A stretch of DNA of 22,115 bases from Nostoc sp. GT001 (GCF_030382115.1 NZ_JAUDRJ010000003.1:2839062-2861176); one strand, 5' to 3'. Shown: positions 1-6,760, numbered from the stretch's first letter. The notes: generated by a model not told the origin, from the letters alone. Translations and numbers: made by a program.

Positions 1-330
1 AAAAGCAACAGATACACAATCGGTGAATTGCCAAAACTGGCATTTAATAATCAAGAATTTGACATAGCGCTTTGTTCACATTTACTGTTTTTATATTCAG
101 ACCATCTCGATTACGATTTTCACCTAGATTCTGTAGGTGAGATGTTGCGTATTGCTAAAGAAGTCAGAATATTCCCCCTCATAACTTTAATGTGGAAACA
201 TTCACAACATTTAGATGAAATTGTCAAATATTACACTTCAAAGGGTTACAAAATAGATATTGAAAAGGTTGAATACGAACTACAGCCTGGTGGAAATAAA
301 ATGTTGAAGATAACCAGAGATGTTATATAA
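1..330 (+). CDS. Class I SAM-dependent methyltransferase, C-terminal part (gene truncated by window start)
   Basis: The frame is open from base 1 to the TAA at 328-330, so the first 110 codons seen are the 3' end of a longer gene. The TTG at 28 is only an internal codon. The visible part has the look of the second half of a Rossmann-fold methyltransferase. An 'FNNQEFDIALCSHLLFLYS' stretch corresponds to motif II (strand beta-4 with acidic residues). It is followed by 'HLDSVGEMLRIAKEVRIFPLI', the helix-strand region that in this class precedes strand beta-5, and a basic C-terminus. The SAM-binding glycine motif lies outside the window, so neither the substrate nor the exact family can be given. 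Assignment is by resemblance to cyanobacterial methyltransferases annotated only as class I. Confidence 0.65.
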   Translation, partial: KSNRYTIGELPKLAFNNQEFDIALCSHLLFLYSDHLDYDFHLDSVGEMLRIAKEVRIFPLITLMWKHSQHLDEIVKYYTSKGYKIDIEKVEYELQPGGNKMLKITRDVI

Positions 331-369
331 TTCGTATTCATCGCGCTCAGTTTTTCAATAATTTTTAAT

Positions 370-402
370 GCGATCGCTCTCAAAATTACCAGATGCGATC
401 GC
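370..402. repeat. Two HIP1 octamers
   Basis: GCGATCGC occurs at 370-377 and 395-402 in the 119-bp spacer between the methyltransferase gene and the toxin gene. HIP1 is the highly iterated palindrome of many cyanobacterial genomes. Many more copies lie inside genes across the window, which supports the cyanobacterial origin. I see no clear terminator hairpin in this spacer. Confidence 0.9.
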
Positions 403-449
403 TTTGCTGTTATAAGTTTAATATGCTCCAACGTACCCCCGTGCGCTTA

Positions 450-803
450 CTAGTCTTTAGGTCGTCTCAGAGCATCCAGTGATTCACCAAGGGTCTGCTG
501 TGCAGCGTGACGGATATGAAGAACACGTACTGTCGATATTTCTTGTCCTGCCAAAATCGTGAAAATTATTCGGTATGAATTGCGTCCTCGACCGTAAAGT
601 ATCTGGCGAATTTCTTGGCTAAAATAATCATTTTCTCTAGCTAGAGAACATCGGCTTGGCATTTGCGATAAAGACTCAATAACTTGTAGTAATCCTGCAT
701 ACCACTGACTTGCTCTTTCAGGAGAAGTAACTTGAGATAACTGCAAAAATGCACTGTCTGCTTCTGCTTCAGCTACACTAGAGATTTCAATGCGGTATTT
801 CAT
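450..803 (-). CDS. Type II toxin of the RelE/ParE superfamily
   Basis: This 117-residue protein looks like a ParE/RelE-fold toxin (plasmid stabilisation family). The N-terminal 'MKYRIEISSVAEAEADSAF' resembles the first strand and helix. Residues 28-50 ('SPERASQWYAGLLQVIESL' and following) form the helical hairpin. The C-terminal half has 'EIRQILYGRGRNSYRIIFTI' and 'VRVLHIRHAAQQ', the beta-sheet core with the conserved arginines. Members either inhibit gyrase or cleave ribosome-bound mRNA, and sequence alone does not decide which. The ATG (801-803) overlaps the TGA of the upstream antitoxin gene by four bases, so the pair is probably translationally coupled. The length is slightly above the usual 90-105 residues because of a C-terminal tail. 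Toxicity is inferred from family and context. Confidence 0.85.
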   Translation of the reverse strand: MKYRIEISSVAEAEADSAFLQLSQVTSPERASQWYAGLLQVIESLSQMPSRCSLARENDYFSQEIRQILYGRGRNSYRIIFTILAGQEISTVRVLHIRHAAQQTLGESLDALRRPKD

Positions 804-1054
804 AAATCGGTTGGCAGATTATACTTGCGACGTTGCTCGTCAGCAAAATCATCAAATGAACGGAATCTACCTACTTCAAAGTCTTCTAATCCTTGCTGAA
901 TACCCTTAATAGCTGCTTCTGAGTCTTGCACCTCCCACTCTAGGACAGCCTCTAGCAATTGGGCTGCAACGAAACTAACGTCTTGTCCCTGCTGTGTAGC
1001 TTTCTCGCGGAGTCGTGCTTCTAATTCTGGGCTAAGGGAAACAACGATCGCCAT
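800..1054 (-). CDS. Antitoxin partner, ribbon-helix-helix-like N-terminus
   Basis: This is an 84-residue acidic protein encoded directly upstream of the ParE/RelE-like toxin. Residues 1-40 ('IVVSLSPELEARLREKA', then a predicted helix 'SFVAAQLLEAVLEWE') fit a strand followed by two helices, as in ribbon-helix-helix DNA-binding antitoxins. The second half (about residues 45-84, with 'AIKGIQQGLEDFEVGRFRSF') is the toxin-neutralising tail seen in many cyanobacterial antitoxins paired with ParE-like toxins. The gene starts with ATG at 1052-1054. I see no good Shine-Dalgarno sequence, which is common in cyanobacteria. As in most type II modules, antitoxin comes first and the pair is likely autoregulated from the 189-bp region upstream. 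Confidence 0.8.
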   Translation of the reverse strand: MAIVVSLSPELEARLREKATQQGQDVSFVAAQLLEAVLEWEVQDSEAAIKGIQQGLEDFEVGRFRSFDDFADEQRRKYNLPTDL

Positions 1055-1114
1055 AATCGGATATTTTGCTGAAGGTTTATAGATATGATTTTATTTCAGA
1101 ATATCTGATAAAGC

Positions 1115-1150
1115 TGCGTAGGCGTACCCCATCGTAGACATCGCCTTTGC
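1115..1150 (-). repeat. Dispersed cyanobacterial repeat element (degenerate copy)
   Basis: On the minus strand this stretch contains GGCGATGTCTACGATGGGG followed by TACGCCTACGCA. From memory it matches a short element scattered through Nostoc and Anabaena genomes, in which GCGATGTCTACGA is followed by a GGGCTACGCCTACGC-like half. It lies between the antitoxin and RNase H genes and would separate their transcripts. The rest of the spacer (1055-1243) shows no gene. Confidence 0.5.
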
Positions 1151-1243
1151 TAAACTAACTCTCTGGCTTAGGATGGATTTTAGAGATGCGATCACTTTAT
1201 AGGTTATGTATGTCATGTTGTTGCCTCACTCCTCGACGCAAGC

Positions 1244-1885
1244 TTATTTACGACCAAAATCTGCTGGAATCTCTCCCCAAGACATAGTATTCCATTTGAG
1301 AATAGGATTAGTATACTCATGACTTTCCAGCCAATTTAATGCTCTATCTACCAAATTAAATATTTCTTCATTGTCCGTACTTCGGTTTAACTTTGTTCGC
1401 ACTTTTTTGTTTTTTACCCACAGAATAGCTGTTTCTGAATCGGAATAAATAGGTATATCACTAACTTGATTTTTCAGGTGTGCAAGAGCGTGAACAATAG
1501 CCAAAAATTCTCCAAGATTATTCGTTCCATTTGGCATTGGACTTTTATGAAAAATAACTTTATGTGTCGCTGTATGAATACCTCGGTATTCGACATAACC
1601 CGGATTACCTAAACATGAGGCATCAACACAAACGCTATCCAAAATTAACTCTTTTGCAGGAGAAATTTTTGTTTTTGTCTTCTGCTGCTTTACTTCTTTT
1701 TGCTCACTTGGGGGGATAAAATTTTGCTCTGTAAGCTCCAATGCTGCTTCAGCTTCTTCTCTAGTCTTAAAAGACTTGTACAGCGCACCACTGAAACCGT
1801 TAATTTGTTCTTCACATTCTTCCCAGCTTGTGAATATACCTGTCTTTCGACCTTTAAAAACGGCGTAGTATTTCTTGGATGGCAT
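1244..1885 (-). CDS. Viroplasmin-domain RNase HI (cleaves RNA in RNA:DNA hybrids)
   Basis: This 213-residue protein has two parts. Residues 3-55 are a Caulimovirus viroplasmin / RNase H1 hybrid-binding domain ('KYYAVFKGRKTGIFTSWEEC', then 'INGFSGALYKSFKTREEA'). Residues 60-80 are a lysine- and glutamine-rich linker. Residues 80-213 are an RNase H fold with a complete catalytic set: D88 in 'VDASCLGNPG', E126 in 'TNNLGEFLAIVHAL', D149 in 'IYSDSETAILWV' and D209 in 'WGEIPADFGRK'. It should therefore hydrolyse RNA in RNA:DNA hybrids. The ATG at 1883-1885 lies five bases after the stop of the HEPN gene, and its likely ribosome site (GGAA) is inside that gene's end, so the two are coupled. It could be ordinary housekeeping RNase HI, but the context argues for a dedicated role beside the HEPN protein. 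Confidence 0.85.
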   Translation of the reverse strand: MPSKKYYAVFKGRKTGIFTSWEECEEQINGFSGALYKSFKTREEAEAALELTEQNFIPPSEQKEVKQQKTKTKISPAKELILDSVCVDASCLGNPGYVEYRGIHTATHKVIFHKSPMPNGTNNLGEFLAIVHALAHLKNQVSDIPIYSDSETAILWVKNKKVRTKLNRSTDNEEIFNLVDRALNWLESHEYTNPILKWNTMSWGEIPADFGRK

Positions 1886-1890
1886 TTAAT

Positions 1891-2649
1891 CTACAATTCC
1901 ACTTCATTAGTTTCATAATAAGCAATTAACTCATATAAATCTTCAACATACTTAACAAATTGCCCCATATTGGCAAGTAAAATGCCCTTATCTAAGTTGG
2001 GTGGTAAGTGTGGATGCCCCGCTTCGTTACGGCATATTCTACAGAATTGAAATATCTGTTCAATCTTAATTTCTAAATCATTTGTCCAGCCATAATTTTG
2101 AGGCTTGTTTTTAGAACTTCTGAAAGATTGCTTGAATTCTTCAAATATTCTAGATATAAATTTTCCAGAGGTTCTGGATATAAATTTATTTCTCAAAGTT
2201 TCATCTTTAATTGCTTTTGTATACGCATCAATAAGTAAATAGATTGCCTTCTCAGATGCTCCTCCAAGTAAAAATGCACAACCCAAGTTAGAACCTGCTT
2301 TAACTGTAATGATAGCTTCCTGAATGAATCTAACAATTACAGGATCTATATTAGTGATTCGTTCTTTCAAAAGTTCTGGGAATCTCTCAATCTCAAAAGG
2401 AAGCATATCCCCAATGCCCTCCTCATTTTCAATTGCTGCTTTTGCTTGGTTGAGTGCCTCTTTTAACTTGGATTCAGCGCCTTGTACTTGAATAGTACCT
2501 GTCTCGTAAACTTTTACACAACTGCTAGATTTACCATTCTGAATGTCTATGCGTTTACAGCCACTCTCTAATTTTTCTTTCAATGACCATTGATTTCTCT
2601 CAATAAAGGACTTTATTTGACCATAATGCTTTTCTTGAATTTCAGACAT
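1891..2649 (-). CDS. HEPN-motif putative ribonuclease with TBP-like N-terminal region (RnlA-like architecture)
   Basis: This 252-residue protein is not one I can name. Residues about 10-75 ('SFIERNQWSLKEKLESG', then 'CVKVYETGTIQVQGAES') resemble the TATA-binding-protein-like domain of RNase HIII and RnlA, whose signature is a strand, a turn with 'TG' and a 'QG' ending. Residues about 100-250 are all-helical and resemble DUF4145/HEPN proteins. R207-N-E-A-G-H212 fits the HEPN catalytic motif Rx4H and sits at the start of a helix after 'IFQFCRIC', as in active HEPN RNases. The inference is an RNase toxin or effector. The start is decided by GAGGAG (2657-2662, minus strand) seven bases before the ATG. 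It is the first gene of a two-gene unit with the viroplasmin RNase H. The domain calls are by eye. Confidence 0.55.
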   Translation of the reverse strand: MSEIQEKHYGQIKSFIERNQWSLKEKLESGCKRIDIQNGKSSSCVKVYETGTIQVQGAESKLKEALNQAKAAIENEEGIGDMLPFEIERFPELLKERITNIDPVIVRFIQEAIITVKAGSNLGCAFLLGGASEKAIYLLIDAYTKAIKDETLRNKFISRTSGKFISRIFEEFKQSFRSSKNKPQNYGWTNDLEIKIEQIFQFCRICRNEAGHPHLPPNLDKGILLANMGQFVKYVEDLYELIAYYETNEVEL

Positions 2650-2656
2650 TACAAGA

Positions 2657-2662
2657 CTCCTC
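2657..2662 (-). promoter_or_regulatory. Ribosome binding site of the HEPN gene
   Basis: GAGGAG on the minus strand lies seven bases before the ATG at 2647-2649. It is one of the strongest Shine-Dalgarno matches in the window and supports this start. Confidence 0.7.
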
Positions 2663-2836
2663 TAATTACAAGCTTATTGTCTAGATATCTCAATTAAAAG
2701 TTCAAAATAAGTAGGTAGGCATCTATCGACTATCCTAGCAAGTGTTTGGGGTTAATTTGCCAGTGATACTTCGCCCATCAATAAGCTCGTCGCCACTCTA
2801 CTGAGTTTCCTTTTACTCTGATTCAAATTTATGCCA

Positions 2837-2854
2837 AGAAGTCTATTGACTTCT
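2837..2854. promoter_or_regulatory. Palindrome upstream of the efflux operon, candidate MarR operator
   Basis: AGAAGTC and GACTTCT form perfect 7-bp arms around TATT. TTGACT at 2846-2851, a possible -35 hexamer, lies inside the palindrome. A second copy of TCTATTGA follows at 2861-2868 (first copy 2842-2849). The site is about 60 bp before the first gene of an operon that encodes its own MarR regulator, whose family binds 16-20 bp palindromes. I could not place a convincing -10 box at normal spacing. The remainder of the divergent spacer 2650-2914 shows no gene. Confidence 0.4.
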
Positions 2855-2914
2855 GGTAAATCTATTGAGAAGCTAATAGTTAGATTTGCTAATTAATATA
2901 AGTGCATCAAACTT

Positions 2915-3766
2915 GTGACAATACTGACGGGAAAAATAAATCGATCGCAACCTCAAGAAGAACCAAAACCGTTGATTTTGCAAACTCAGGGACTCACACG
3001 CCGTTTTGGGAAGTTCACCGCAGTTAATAACCTGAGCATATCTGTAGAACAGGGCGAAGTGTTTGGACTGCTTGGGCCCAATGGCGCAGGGAAAAGTACA
3101 GTTATTAAAATGTTGACAACCTTGCTGCCTATCAGTGCAGGGAAAGCAACCTTAGCTGGCTATGATGTGGCTCGTCAATCTAATCCTGTGAGACGGGCTA
3201 TCGGCTATGTACCCCAAGCGCTCTCTGCTGATGGTAGTCTCACGGGGTACGAAAATCTCTTAATCTTCGCCAAGCTGTATGGAATACCTGCCAAAGGACG
3301 CGATCGCCGCATCTATGAAATTCTAGAATACATGGGTTTGCAAGATGCGGCAAAACGTTTGGTACGAAACTACTCTGGTGGGATGATCCGCAAACTGGAA
3401 ATTGGCATATCAGTTCTCCATCAACCCCAAATTTTGTTTCTTGATGAGCCAACTGTCGGACTAGATCCCATCGCTCGAACTCAAGTATGGCAGCTTGTAC
3501 TACAACTCTGTGCTGATTACGGCACAACTATATTTTTAACAACCCACTTTTTAGAAGAAGCGGATAGCTTATGTAACCGAGTGGCGATTATGCAGCAAGG
3601 TGAAGTCGTTACTACAGGTTCACCAAGGGACTTAAAAGCTTCTTTAAATAACCCAAATGCAACTTTGGATGATGTCTTTATTCACTATACAGGCGACCAG
3701 TTAACATCAGGAGTGAACTACCGTGACACAGCAAGAACCAGACGTACTGCTCAACGGTTGGGTTAA
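2915..3766 (+). CDS. ABC exporter ATPase, DrrA-like (daunorubicin-resistance type)
   Basis: This 283-residue ABC ATP-binding subunit energises the permease encoded next to it. The motifs are complete and in order: Walker A GPNGAGKS at 54-61, Q-loop 'YVPQ' near 98-101, signature YSGGM at 153-157, Walker B ILFLDEP at 173-179, D-loop 'VGLD', and the switch histidine H211 in 'TTH'. The C-terminal 'LDDVFIHYTG' is typical of the DrrA/NodI exporter class. The start is GTG at 2915, because an in-frame TAA lies shortly upstream and no ATG is available. No Shine-Dalgarno sequence is visible. The last 44 bases overlap the permease gene, indicating coupled translation. The substrate is unknown; drugs, lipids or polyketides are typical for the class. 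Confidence 0.92.
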   Translation: MTILTGKINRSQPQEEPKPLILQTQGLTRRFGKFTAVNNLSISVEQGEVFGLLGPNGAGKSTVIKMLTTLLPISAGKATLAGYDVARQSNPVRRAIGYVPQALSADGSLTGYENLLIFAKLYGIPAKGRDRRIYEILEYMGLQDAAKRLVRNYSGGMIRKLEIGISVLHQPQILFLDEPTVGLDPIARTQVWQLVLQLCADYGTTIFLTTHFLEEADSLCNRVAIMQQGEVVTTGSPRDLKASLNNPNATLDDVFIHYTGDQLTSGVNYRDTARTRRTAQRLG

Positions 3767-4577
3767 AGCACCACCCACTGTCCGAGGAAATTCGATCTCT
3801 GCAATTAAAGAGCTAGTTACAAAAACCCTGGCGATCGCTGAATTGGAAATCCGTAAACTCCGCCACGATCCCACTGATTTAGTCGTTCGGGCTGTGCAAC
3901 CAGCTTTATGGCTCTTAATTTTTGGGCAAGTTTTCGCCCGAACTCGCGCAATTCCTACAGGGAACTTACCCTATTTAGACTTTATTTCTGCTGGCATTTT
4001 GGCTCAGAGTATTTTGTTCGTGGCAATTTTTAGTGGTGGAATGACGCTAATCTGGGAGCGAGATTTAGGCATTGTCCATAAATTTTTAGCTAGTCCTACG
4101 CCTCGCGTGGCGATGGTGTTGGGCAAAGCCCTAGCATGTGGGGTGAGGTGCTTATCTCAGGTAATATTCATTTACGGATTAGCATTTTTATTAGGTGTCA
4201 AACTAAATCTTCATCCCCTAGCTATTCTCCAAGTACTGCTACTAGTCATACTGGGGGCGGGAACATTTTGTATTTTTTCATTAATTATTGGCTGTTTGGT
4301 GAAAAGCCGAGAAAGGATGACGGGTATTGGACAATTGTTAACCATGCCCTTATTTTTTGCTAGCAATGCCATATATCCGATCTCGTTGATGCCCAGTTGG
4401 TTAAAGTTCATTTCCCATTTAAATCCGTTGACTTATCTGGTTGACGGCTTACGTAGCACCATGCTGTTGAATGGTACTAGCATCTATGGCTTTGGTCTGG
4501 ATTGTACAATTCTCTTATTAACATTAATAATTTTAGCCATCCTTGGTGGAAAACTTTATCCACGGGTGGCCATGTAA
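3723..4577 (+). CDS. ABC-2 type permease, DrrB-like
   Basis: This 284-residue membrane subunit pairs with the ATPase. About 30-45 N-terminal residues are cytoplasmic. They are followed by 'AELEIRKLRHDPTDLVVRAVQPALWLLIFGQ', the amphipathic helix and first membrane segment of ABC-2 permeases, and about five more hydrophobic segments. One of these is 'LLLVILGAGTFCIFSLIIGC'; the last is near the C-terminus ('ILLLTLIILAILGG'). The stretch 'LMPSWLKFISHLNPLTYLVDGLR' is the ABC-2 signature region before the last helices. It starts with GTG at 3723 inside the ATPase gene, in another frame. The MarR gene follows after 19 bases. Together with the ATPase it forms a half-size exporter that would work as an A2B2 complex in the membrane. 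Confidence 0.9.
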   Translation: MTQQEPDVLLNGWVKAPPTVRGNSISAIKELVTKTLAIAELEIRKLRHDPTDLVVRAVQPALWLLIFGQVFARTRAIPTGNLPYLDFISAGILAQSILFVAIFSGGMTLIWERDLGIVHKFLASPTPRVAMVLGKALACGVRCLSQVIFIYGLAFLLGVKLNLHPLAILQVLLLVILGAGTFCIFSLIIGCLVKSRERMTGIGQLLTMPLFFASNAIYPISLMPSWLKFISHLNPLTYLVDGLRSTMLLNGTSIYGFGLDCTILLLTLIILAILGGKLYPRVAM

Positions 4578-4596
4578 CTAGGAGAACAACAAGCCC

Positions 4597-5070
4597 ATGA
4601 CCTTGGATAAACCTAATCAAGGTGCAACTTCCGAAGAATGTGCCGCTAGAGTAATGGAAACAGTTCCATTAGTGATGCGGTTTATCCGAGCGGATATGCG
4701 TGCCCATAGTGCCGCTTTTTTATCTATACCTCAATTGCGATCGCTAGCATTTATCAACCGGAATCCTGGTGCTTCATTATCTGACTTAGCAGAGCATTTA
4801 GGTGTCACCTCTGCCACGGCATCAGCAACCATAGAACGCTTGGTACAACGCGACTTCGTGAAACGGATTGCTCATCCTCAAGAGCGGCGGCGGGTGCTGC
4901 TCAATTTAACTGAAGATGGAAAACATCATCTCAAGCAATCCCAAGATCAAACTCGCGCTCATATTACCGACTTGCTCAAAGGTCTTTCAGAAGACCAAAT
5001 TTCCAATATTGAAGAAGGCTTAACTCTACTAAAAAATGTCTTCGAGAAAACAGAACTCAAAGCCCCATAA
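4597..5070 (+). CDS. MarR-family transcriptional regulator
   Basis: This 157-residue winged-helix protein is typical in length for MarR. Residues about 45-108 hold the DNA-binding domain. 'GASLSDLAEHLGVTSATASATIERLV' contains the helix-turn-helix, and 'RDFVKRIAHPQERRRVLLNLTEDG' is the wing with the conserved D/H-x-x-x-R-R region. N- and C-terminal helices form the dimer interface. It has ATG at 4597 with AGGAGA at 4580-4585, 11 bases upstream, which is a little far. It lies within the efflux operon and overlaps the MFS gene by 35 bp. The usual role would be repression of its own efflux genes, relieved by a small ligand, and the palindrome at 2837-2854 is the candidate site. Confidence 0.9.
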   Translation: MTLDKPNQGATSEECAARVMETVPLVMRFIRADMRAHSAAFLSIPQLRSLAFINRNPGASLSDLAEHLGVTSATASATIERLVQRDFVKRIAHPQERRRVLLNLTEDGKHHLKQSQDQTRAHITDLLKGLSEDQISNIEEGLTLLKNVFEKTELKAP

Positions 5071-6304
5071 CTTTGAGGTTGCACAACACGATCCCTTTGC
5101 AGCCTTTAAGTTTCGAGACTATCGGCTATTTACCATCGGACGGCTGGTGCTGTTCGTGGGGTCGCAAATGCAAACTGTAGCGATTGGCTGGGAACTCTAT
5201 GAGCGGACTAACTCAGCGATCGCATTAGGTGGTGTAGGGCTAGCGCAAGTCCTACCGATGATTGTTCTCACCTTAATTGCTGGAGATGTAGCCGATCGCC
5301 GCGATCGCAAACTCACCATGCTACTCTCGGTAATATTGCTAGCCCTCTGCTCACTAGCTTTGGGTGTACTTTCCTATACTCAGGGTGCAATTTTTCTAAT
5401 TTACGCCTGTTTGGTATTAACGGGTGTAGCGAGGGCATTCCTCAAACCTGCCAGTGATGCTCTGATGTGGCAATTAATACCTGTCAGCGCCTTTACCAAT
5501 GCAGCTACTTGGAATAGTAGTAGCTTTCAGTTGGCTGCTGTTATCGGCCCAGCCTTCGGAGGATTTGGGATTGCGCTACTAGGAAGTGCTACAGGGGTTT
5601 ATCTATTAGCAGCGCTCGCAGCCTTACTGTGTTTTATTTTAACGCTGGCGATCAAAGAGCAAAAAGTCATCCGTTCAACTGAGCCAATCTCACTCCAAGC
5701 GCTTGCTGCTGGCGCTAAATTTGTTTGGCAGAATCAGTTGATTTTAGCAGCGATCACATTAGATATGTTTGCAGTATTGTTGGGTGGTGCGATCGCGCTT
5801 CTCCCGATTTTTGCCAAAGATATTTTACATGTGGGGCCAGTAGAGTTGGGATATCTCCAAGCAGCCCACTCTATCGGTGCTTTGACTATGGCTATTACCC
5901 TGGCGTATTTACCACCGTTACGTAAAGCAGGCCCGTCCTTATTGTGGTCAGTGGTTGGCTTTGGAGTTGTAACAATTATCTTTGGACTTTCTCGTTCCTT
6001 TTGGCTATCTATGTTGATGCTGATTCTTGGTGGCGCACTAGATAGCATTAGCGTTGTAATTCGCCATACATTAGTTCAAATCAGAACACCAGATCATTTG
6101 CGTGGTCGGGTTGCTGCTATTAATAGCGTGTTTATTAGTGCCTCGAATGAATTAGGGGGCTTTGAATCAGGCTTGACTGCGGCTTTATTTGGCCCAGTGA
6201 TTTCCGTTGTGGGTGGTGGAATTGGCACAATTGTAGTGGTGATTGCTACGGCAATGATTTGGCCAGGAATTCGCAAGTTAGGGGCTTTACAAGAGTATAA
6301 ATAG
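5036..6304 (+). CDS. MFS exporter (EntS/DHA3-like, 12 membrane segments)
   Basis: This 422-residue major facilitator has an N-terminal cytoplasmic tail, then 'FRDYRLFTIGRLVLFVGSQ', the typical start of the EntS/DHA3-like subgroup. The loop between segments 2 and 3 carries motif A as 'GDVADRRDRK' (approximately residues 83-92). About twelve hydrophobic segments follow, with a central basic loop ('AIKEQKVIRS'). The related EntS protein exports the siderophore enterobactin, and other relatives export drugs, so substrate export by proton exchange is inferred. The ATG at 5036 lies inside the marR gene. It is the last gene of the operon and is followed by a terminator-like hairpin. Two different exporter types plus a regulator suggest a xenobiotic or secondary-metabolite export unit. 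Confidence 0.88.
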   Translation: MSSRKQNSKPHNFEVAQHDPFAAFKFRDYRLFTIGRLVLFVGSQMQTVAIGWELYERTNSAIALGGVGLAQVLPMIVLTLIAGDVADRRDRKLTMLLSVILLALCSLALGVLSYTQGAIFLIYACLVLTGVARAFLKPASDALMWQLIPVSAFTNAATWNSSSFQLAAVIGPAFGGFGIALLGSATGVYLLAALAALLCFILTLAIKEQKVIRSTEPISLQALAAGAKFVWQNQLILAAITLDMFAVLLGGAIALLPIFAKDILHVGPVELGYLQAAHSIGALTMAITLAYLPPLRKAGPSLLWSVVGFGVVTIIFGLSRSFWLSMLMLILGGALDSISVVIRHTLVQIRTPDHLRGRVAAINSVFISASNELGGFESGLTAALFGPVISVVGGGIGTIVVVIATAMIWPGIRKLGALQEYK

Positions 6305-6333
6305 AAGCACTGATCTATTAGATATCAGATAAT

Positions 6334-6398
6334 AAAAATCCCACCTCAGTAAGAGATAACAATTACAATCTTGTAGCTTTTATACGGGTGGGATTTTT
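6334..6398 (+). terminator. Terminator-like hairpin after the efflux operon (long loop)
   Basis: AAAAATCCCACC (6334-6345) pairs perfectly with GGTGGGATTTTT (6387-6398), ending in five Ts. The loop of 41 bases is unusually long for an intrinsic terminator, but it contains a small TACAA/TTGTA hairpin at 6364-6375. It lies 30 bp after the MFS stop codon. Confidence 0.6.
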
Positions 6399-6433
6399 GT
6401 TTGGCGAAAGTTGCACATTGCGTAATTAGCTGT

Positions 6434-6450
6434 CTTTGAAAATTTCAAAG
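6434..6450. repeat. Inverted repeat in a 373-bp spacer (6399-6771)
   Basis: CTTTGAAA and TTTCAAAG flank a single A, and TGT and ACA extend the arms with one extra base on the right. The spacer also has a weak 6-bp stem (GCCTCT 6526-6531 / AGAGGC 6549-6554). I see no coding region here. The palindrome could be a protein-binding site. Confidence 0.5.
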
Positions 6451-6666
6451 AACAGATTGCTCCTATAGCCGAAAAATTACTTAGAGTAGGAGAGTAATAA
6501 AGCTGTTCCTTGCCTGCTACATGCAGCCTCTCGCTCAGAAGGATACAAAGAGGCGAACTATGCAGAGTCTCTCATCAAGAATAAAAGGAAGAGATAAGTT
6601 AAAAATTATTCGGCGCAAATTTAGAGACAGTTAGTATTATTAGTTACTACAATTGCCTTGCAGGTG

Positions 6667-6711
6667 TTTGAGATTAGCTCAAAGCAATTTGAGTATAATG
6701 GTAGATATAAT
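6667..6711 (+). promoter_or_regulatory. Promoter-like region with three TTTGAG/CTCAAA half-sites
   Basis: TTTGAG (6667-6672), CTCAAA (6678-6683) and TTTGAG (6688-6693) sit immediately before a TATAAT at 6694-6699. A second TATAAT follows at 6706-6711. The regularly spaced half-sites look like an operator for the gene starting at 6772. No consensus -35 at 17 bp is present, so the promoter may need an activator. Confidence 0.4.
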
Positions 6712-6760
6712 CCCTGTTTCTAAGCCTCAATTTTGAATAAATACTATAGATTATTTTTAT

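Noticed and set aside
246..431. 61-codon minus-strand frame
   Set aside because: It overlaps the methyltransferase end and a HIP1-containing spacer, with no family resemblance.
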